DNA of 64,000 nt, from the NCBI GenBank assembly GCA_018806985.1, contig JADANN010000461.1:682001-746000 (forward strand), in the 5' to 3' direction. Below are positions 59,300 through 64,000 of this stretch, piece by piece (position 1 is the first letter of the stretch; every line of letters starts with the position of its first letter). The DNA is from Angiostrongylus vasorum (lineage: Eukaryota; Nematoda; Chromadorea; Rhabditida; Metastrongylidae). A model generated the notes under the pieces. The model was not told the origin of the DNA. It saw only the letters and a program-made list of their open reading frames with translations, and searched no databases. The translations under genes and the position numbers were made by a program.

Positions 59300-59980
59300 T
59301 AATTTCTATATGAGAAATCGGAGGTAAGGTGTAGTGCATGGACGTAAAATCTTCGAACTCCTTATACCAGTTTTTTTTCTCCAAACGGTCTGCTATGCCA
59401 TAGTAGCCAAACGTGCTTCTGAAAGACAGGCTGCGATGTAGAGAAGTTAGGATAGAAATGTGCTGGATTTTCAATGTTGACTGCTGGTGAGCATAAATCC
59501 TTGAAGTGCCCAGTATACTCATTTTCTCACACATTATTTTTTGTTGCACTGATGTTATGTCATCGTCGATCCATCGGTCGATCAATTGTCGAAAAAGGCA
59601 GTTGCGGTCCTGCAAAAATCCTAGTCGTAAAATTCGTCAGCACAAATATCAGCTTATACTACTCTGATGGACGATTGTAAACGACAGCCTGCAATTAATT
59701 CCTAGGAACACCTTACAGCTTCCTGAGAATTTAACAAAGACTGAACGTTGAGCATACCAGTGAGGTAAGATCACATCAGATCGTAAAGCATCATTCGTGC
59801 ATTCGCACGAAATCGACTACATTGACGAATGGTGGTTTCAGAATAACGGTGGGAATGGACGATATGCTGGATGAACAGTAAATGTCAGGGCGGACCTCTT
59901 GTGTTAGTGCATTGTTCTCAGTTAAGCTGTAAAAAATACGAACGGTCTTAGTCCTTTTCTCTCAACTTTTTCTATCTGCC
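59300..59980. other. Intergenic sequence, no gene seen
   Basis: Short frames only. No motif or repeat recognised. Confidence 0.3.
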
Positions 59981-59984
59981 AGTG

Positions 59985-60155
59985 TCATCAGCAAAAGAGA
60001 AAGATCGCATCGCTTTGAGAGAAAGGCGACACGAAAAAACCCACATGGTGTGGTGGTGAACGCTTTACCGGAAAGGGTAATATCATGTTCGATCCCCACT
60101 GCATACACCTAAGGTCTGGAATTTTGCGAATATCACAGCATCCTTATGGTAGTAA
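59985..60155 (+). repeat. tRNA-like foldback repeat (family B), sense
   Basis: gagagaaaggcgacacg, catggtgtggtggtgaacgc, catgttcgatccccac, then the cgaatatcacagcatcctta tail. Confidence 0.75.
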
Positions 60156-60328
60156 TAGCGCTTTCCATATATTTTCCTGTGCATCTGACCAGTGATGAAC
60201 AATGATTTCTGAAGACGAAGCAACGGTATGTGTTCAAGTAAAGTTCAGCAATGTTTCTGCCGAAATGATGTGGTTGTTTTGTCGACTTCCTTCGCTACAA
60301 CGTAGAGTAATTCTACATATATACATAT

Positions 60329-60332
<4 letters not shown>

Positions 60333-60382
<50 letters not shown>
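60333..60382. repeat. (AT)n microsatellite beside the RTE tail
   Basis: Interrupted AT run directly next to the antisense RTE 3' tail. It may be the target site or grown from the tail repeats. Confidence 0.9.
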
Positions 60383-63108
60383 CACCTGTATCACCTGTAG
60401 TCCCGTTGATCGTAGAGTGACTCGAGCGGATACCAGTAAACCTTCCATTTTTCCCCTGTCGCGTGCAAGCGTAGCCCAATGGGTTCTGCTCGCTCTAGCA
60501 AAAAGGATAAGGTATGACGTCATCGGCCTGGCCGAGACGAGACGACGCCACCCATTGAACGCCGTCTATGACATCGGATAAGAACTGTTCCTCAGAATAT
60601 GCGACAGTGGAGGAGTCGGCGGCGTCGGCGTTCTCGTCAACACGAGTTTGTCCATGAACATCGATTCATTTGAACAGCTTATAACCCGAATAGGACGTTT
60701 ACGATTAAAAAGATGTGGATCAATACCGGCTTTGACAATCTTCGTCGTTTACGCGCCGACTATGTCGAAGAAGAAGTAGATGCGTTCTATATAGAATTGG
60801 AGAAGTTCTACAGAGAAGACCATACATTCTTCAATGTCACCATTGCAGATTTTAATGCTAGGATTGAACCAAGAAGAACGTCTGAAGAACGTCACATTGG
60901 GACCCATGGATTAGAATGGAACGGAGAGGGTGAGCGGCTATCTGGGTTTATCATGACGACCAAGACCATCCATGGTAACTCGCAATTCCAGAGGCCCCAC
61001 CCTCAACGCTGGACGTGGGAGTCTCCCAGTGGAGAGTACCATAACGAAATAGACCACATCATAGTAAATCGAAGGTTTGCCCAACCGTCAAACCACGGTC
61101 TCCTTAGTGCAAGATTGCATTTCTCGCGGAAAGGAGAAAAAAGCCAAGAAATTCAAAAACCGAAGTCCAAGAACCACCATAAATTGGGACTCAATTCATT
61201 CAATTTATTAGTCGGCTGATGGGAAGATGCCGTTGTCCATAACATCGACGAAGAATACAATCGGTTCATTCAACATCACGCTAGCGCTATGAAAGCTGAG
61301 AGTTCGAAAGCCACCAAGACCAAAGTCTGTCTCCAGAAACACTCGAGCTGACACGCCAGCATGGAATCGCACGAGCTGCAGGCAACTGCGAACTAATGTC
61401 CGAACTTGCAAAACAATGCAGACAGGCGATAAAAGAAGATCTTAAAGAGAGAAGAACAGCAGTAATGGTCGAAGCTGCAGAGGCTGGGAAAAGCATTCGC
61501 AAAGTCCACCGAAGCCTCGCCAATTACAAGACCAAGATGACTGCACTCCGACACCCAGACGGAACAGTTACAGCGTCCGGAAAGGCAATGGAGAAAATCA
61601 TTCACGAATACCACTCAGATCTCTTCGATAGCCATGTCCACCTTCCGTCATATGAAATAAAGGAGGATGGATATGTTGCACCACCGGTTCTCCCTTCCAA
61701 AATCCCACAGGCCATTTCGTCGGTGAAAAATCGAACAGCACGAGGTCCGGACAGGATAAGACCAGAACAACTTAAGACCCTTCCGCCAGTCCTAGTAAAC
61801 ATACTGGCTCGGTTCTTCACACGTTACCTGTCTGAATACAAGATCCCTACTCAGTGGAAGGCCAGCAAGACCGTGTTATTGTTCAAGAAAGGTGACCTAC
61901 AAGATATCGGCAACTACCACACAATCTGCTTGCTGTCTATCGTCTACAAACTTTTCATTGGAGTCGTCCTAAACAGGACTGACAGAACACTGGACGAAGG
62001 ACAGCCATGTGGGCAAGCAGGGGTTTCGAAAAGGATTTAGTACGATGGACCACATCCACACGGTAACAAGGCTCATTGAAGTATCGCGAGAGTACAAAAG
62101 ACCGCTCTGTCTCACTTTCATCGGTTTAAGGAAGGCTTTTTACTCAATTAAGATAGAAGTAGTCATGGAAGCGTTGGACAGCCAGAGCATTCCTATTCAT
62201 TACATAAAGAATCTTCGTGAGCTGTACAAAAAATTTCGCAACCAAGATATCACCATTTTGCAACGATACATTAACACCGACGTCAAAATAGGGGTTAGGC
62301 AAGGCGATACCACTTTGCCAAAATTATTTATCGCCACCCTCCAGAACGTCATGCGAACATTGGAATGGGATAATATGGGAGTGAAAATCGATGGTCGGCA
62401 CTAACATCATCTTCGCTTTGCTGATGACATCGTCCTTACAACATCAAACATTAGCCAAGCGGAACGTATGCTTGCCGACATTGATAAAGCCTGTGGAAAG
62501 ATTGGTCTTCGATTAAACCTCACAAAAAACGATGTTCAAGAAGAACGGATTGGTTTCGTATGCTTCATTCACGCTCAACGGAACGAATATCTCCGAATGC
62601 TCCAGTGATATCTATCTAGGTCGGGAAATCATGATGAACGACTTAGCTCCAGAGCTGAGCAGAAGGAAACGAGCGGTTTGGGGAGCTTTCAAGAGCATCG
62701 AGGATGTAGTGAAGAGAACAAAGAACACCAACTTCGTGCCCACCTTTTCGACTCAACGGTAATTCCTGCCCCTAAGGTATGCGTCAGAAACCTGGTCGCT
62801 GCGTAAACAGGATGAAAAAATCACTCAGCGAAAGGTCGATGCTAGAAGTATCCTATTTCACACAAGCAAGGAATGGGGTCCGAAGATCCGACCTGCGTCA
62901 TCGATCACAAATCAAAGATGCCGTTCTGTACGATAAATAGTCGAAGATAAGGTGGGCCGGACACGTAATGCATATGAATGACAACCGATGGACAAGAGCT
63001 GTTAGTGACTGGATTCCTCGGGATGTCAAACGTACTGCAGGAAGATCACCGACCCGATGGTCAGAGTTCTTCACGAAAAGCGTAGAAGAAAGATATGATG
63101 CTCGACGA
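60375..63108 (-). mobile_element. RTE-type LINE with inverted 5' segment (twin-priming structure)
   Basis: 60,375-60,497 is the antisense 3' end of an RTE: the [11 protein letters not shown] coding end and the cctgtatcacctgtag tail. Abutting it, 60,498-63,108 is sense RTE sequence: endonuclease from [26 protein letters not shown], the reverse transcriptase region with KKGDLQDIGNY, GVRQGD and FADD (62,405-62,425), and the post-RT region to about EERYDAR. The sense part stops where the antisense part begins in the element, with about 4 bp missing. One insertion with an internal inversion explains both. Frameshifts (for example a 7-base loss near 60,760) make it inactive. Confidence 0.85.
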
Positions 63109-63109
63109 C

Positions 63110-63735
63110 AAGTCTTCTATCGAGGACTCGGATGCAAGTATACATGCATTGTAGGTACAGATCGTAACCATAGTTCTTTGTAATCCAGGCAGCTTCCATT
63201 AGCCCTGAGATTTTAGCAGCCTCTCCATACTCGTCCTACCTAACACTGCGAAATTAGGTGCCTTTTCGGGGTCAGGGGAGTGAGGCCCGTTTTTTTTTAC
63301 TGTGTTTAGCATTTTGATACCCACGTATAGCTTGCTGGGCTGTGAACGTGGAGGCTGGGTATACTCAAGGGTAGCTTGCCAGGCCTCCCAGAGTGGACAT
63401 GGAGCTTATTTGTTGGAGGCGACTCCCTAACCGCCTCCCATACACCTCTCTGTCACTTGATTGCAGGCTTTTGGCCGAATTGACTCGTAGAATACAACCC
63501 GCATAAGTGAAAACACCCACGGACGCATGCATGAATACGCCTAGCTAACACAGAAAGTATGTGCCAAATCGACGCAGCAGAAACAGGAAATCCATCCCCT
63601 GGATCCACCAGCGTCTTAGGGAAGCAAAGGTCGCTTTTGGTCCGCGATTAACCCCCTATCCGCCACCTGGGGACGCGCCACGTAGCCTCGCGACTAACCG
63701 GCTCGAGATCCCTCATACAGAGAGATCCGTGGACA
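63110..63735. other. Unassigned sequence
   Basis: Moderately GC-rich, with no open frame or recognised repeat. A tail-like tatcacctctatcacctgtc at 63,745-63,765 resembles the antisense RTE end. Confidence 0.3.
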
Positions 63736-63794
63736 CATGTATACATATCACCTCTATCACCTGTCGCCATGAAATAAATAGACAGTCGCCTTGA

Positions 63795-64000
63795 AATATA
63801 GACGTGGAATCGATCCCCGTGCCCATGGCCCACCAAGCCCTCCATCCCTCCATCCCTCCGGGGGTGGACAAATTGGTACCAGACTTGTCTGAGAGGATAG
63901 CAGCACTGGCTCGATACATCGATGGGCTACCGCGAGTCATTGCAAAGGCCAGATATGCATTCAATCACCTCCAAACGATGCTTAATGAAGTCGAATGCAT
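63795..64000 (+). repeat. Family A SINE, cut by window edge
   Basis: Starts near the B box (gtggaatcgatccccgtgcc) and is complete to aatgaagtcgaatgcat at the last base. The A-box head is missing or replaced. Confidence 0.8.

Noticed and set aside
1..64000. CRISPR array, operon or prokaryotic mobile system
   Set aside because: Introns, nematode splice signals and eukaryotic retroelements occur throughout. No regularly spaced short repeats were seen.

Overview
The window reads as nuclear DNA of a nematode, most likely a strongylid such as a hookworm. Short phase-consistent exons are scattered through long introns, 3' splice sites have the nematode TTTTCAG form, and the repeats include RTE-type and Penelope-like retroelements and tRNA-derived SINEs. 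The order is not proven from sequence alone. Exon models were assembled by eye from splice sites, reading phase and family motifs.

Three protein-coding genes are well supported. (1) A transmembrane collagen on the + strand (start 11,670, last exon about 40,420) has a type II membrane-anchor exon, about 18 Gly-X-Y exons and the C-terminal motif of the collagen XIII/XXIII/XXV (MACIT) group. It is the likely orthologue of C. elegans col-99. (2) A type I TGF-beta receptor kinase on the - strand (15 exons, 51,311 down to 42,933; 611 codons) has signal peptide, Cys-rich ectodomain, transmembrane segment, GS box and an intact kinase. Its L45 loop is of the activin/TGF-beta type, which points to daf-1. 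(3) A p24/TMED cargo-receptor gene lies on the + strand (56,196-58,699, six exons, 232 aa). The collagen and receptor genes converge; receptor and p24 diverge. From memory, col-99 and daf-1 lie on one cosmid (F29C4) in C. elegans, so the pair looks like conserved microsynteny.

The first 11 kb holds repeats, one possible terminal exon of an unknown gene (- strand, 1,546-1,897) and no gene I can name. Collagen intron 1 (about 13 kb) holds SINEs and a Penelope-like fragment with a GIY-YIG motif. Later collagen introns hold two RTE copies and two Penelope-like 3' ends. The receptor introns hold SINEs and a back-to-back pair of Penelope-like 3' ends forming a hairpin with arms of about 350 bp. The region 51.8-56 kb holds a decayed LINE reverse transcriptase and SINEs. 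At 60.4-63.1 kb an RTE copy has its 5' 2.6 kb inverted relative to its last 120 bp, with breakpoints about 4 bp apart, as expected from twin priming.

The most interesting points are a receptor exon whose 3' splice site appears to come from a repeat, a one-base homopolymer frameshift in a collagen exon, the twin-primed RTE, the Penelope-derived hairpin beside the GS-box exon, and hammerhead-like motifs in Penelope-like 3' ends. I found no CRISPR array, operon, rRNA or convincing functional tRNA gene.
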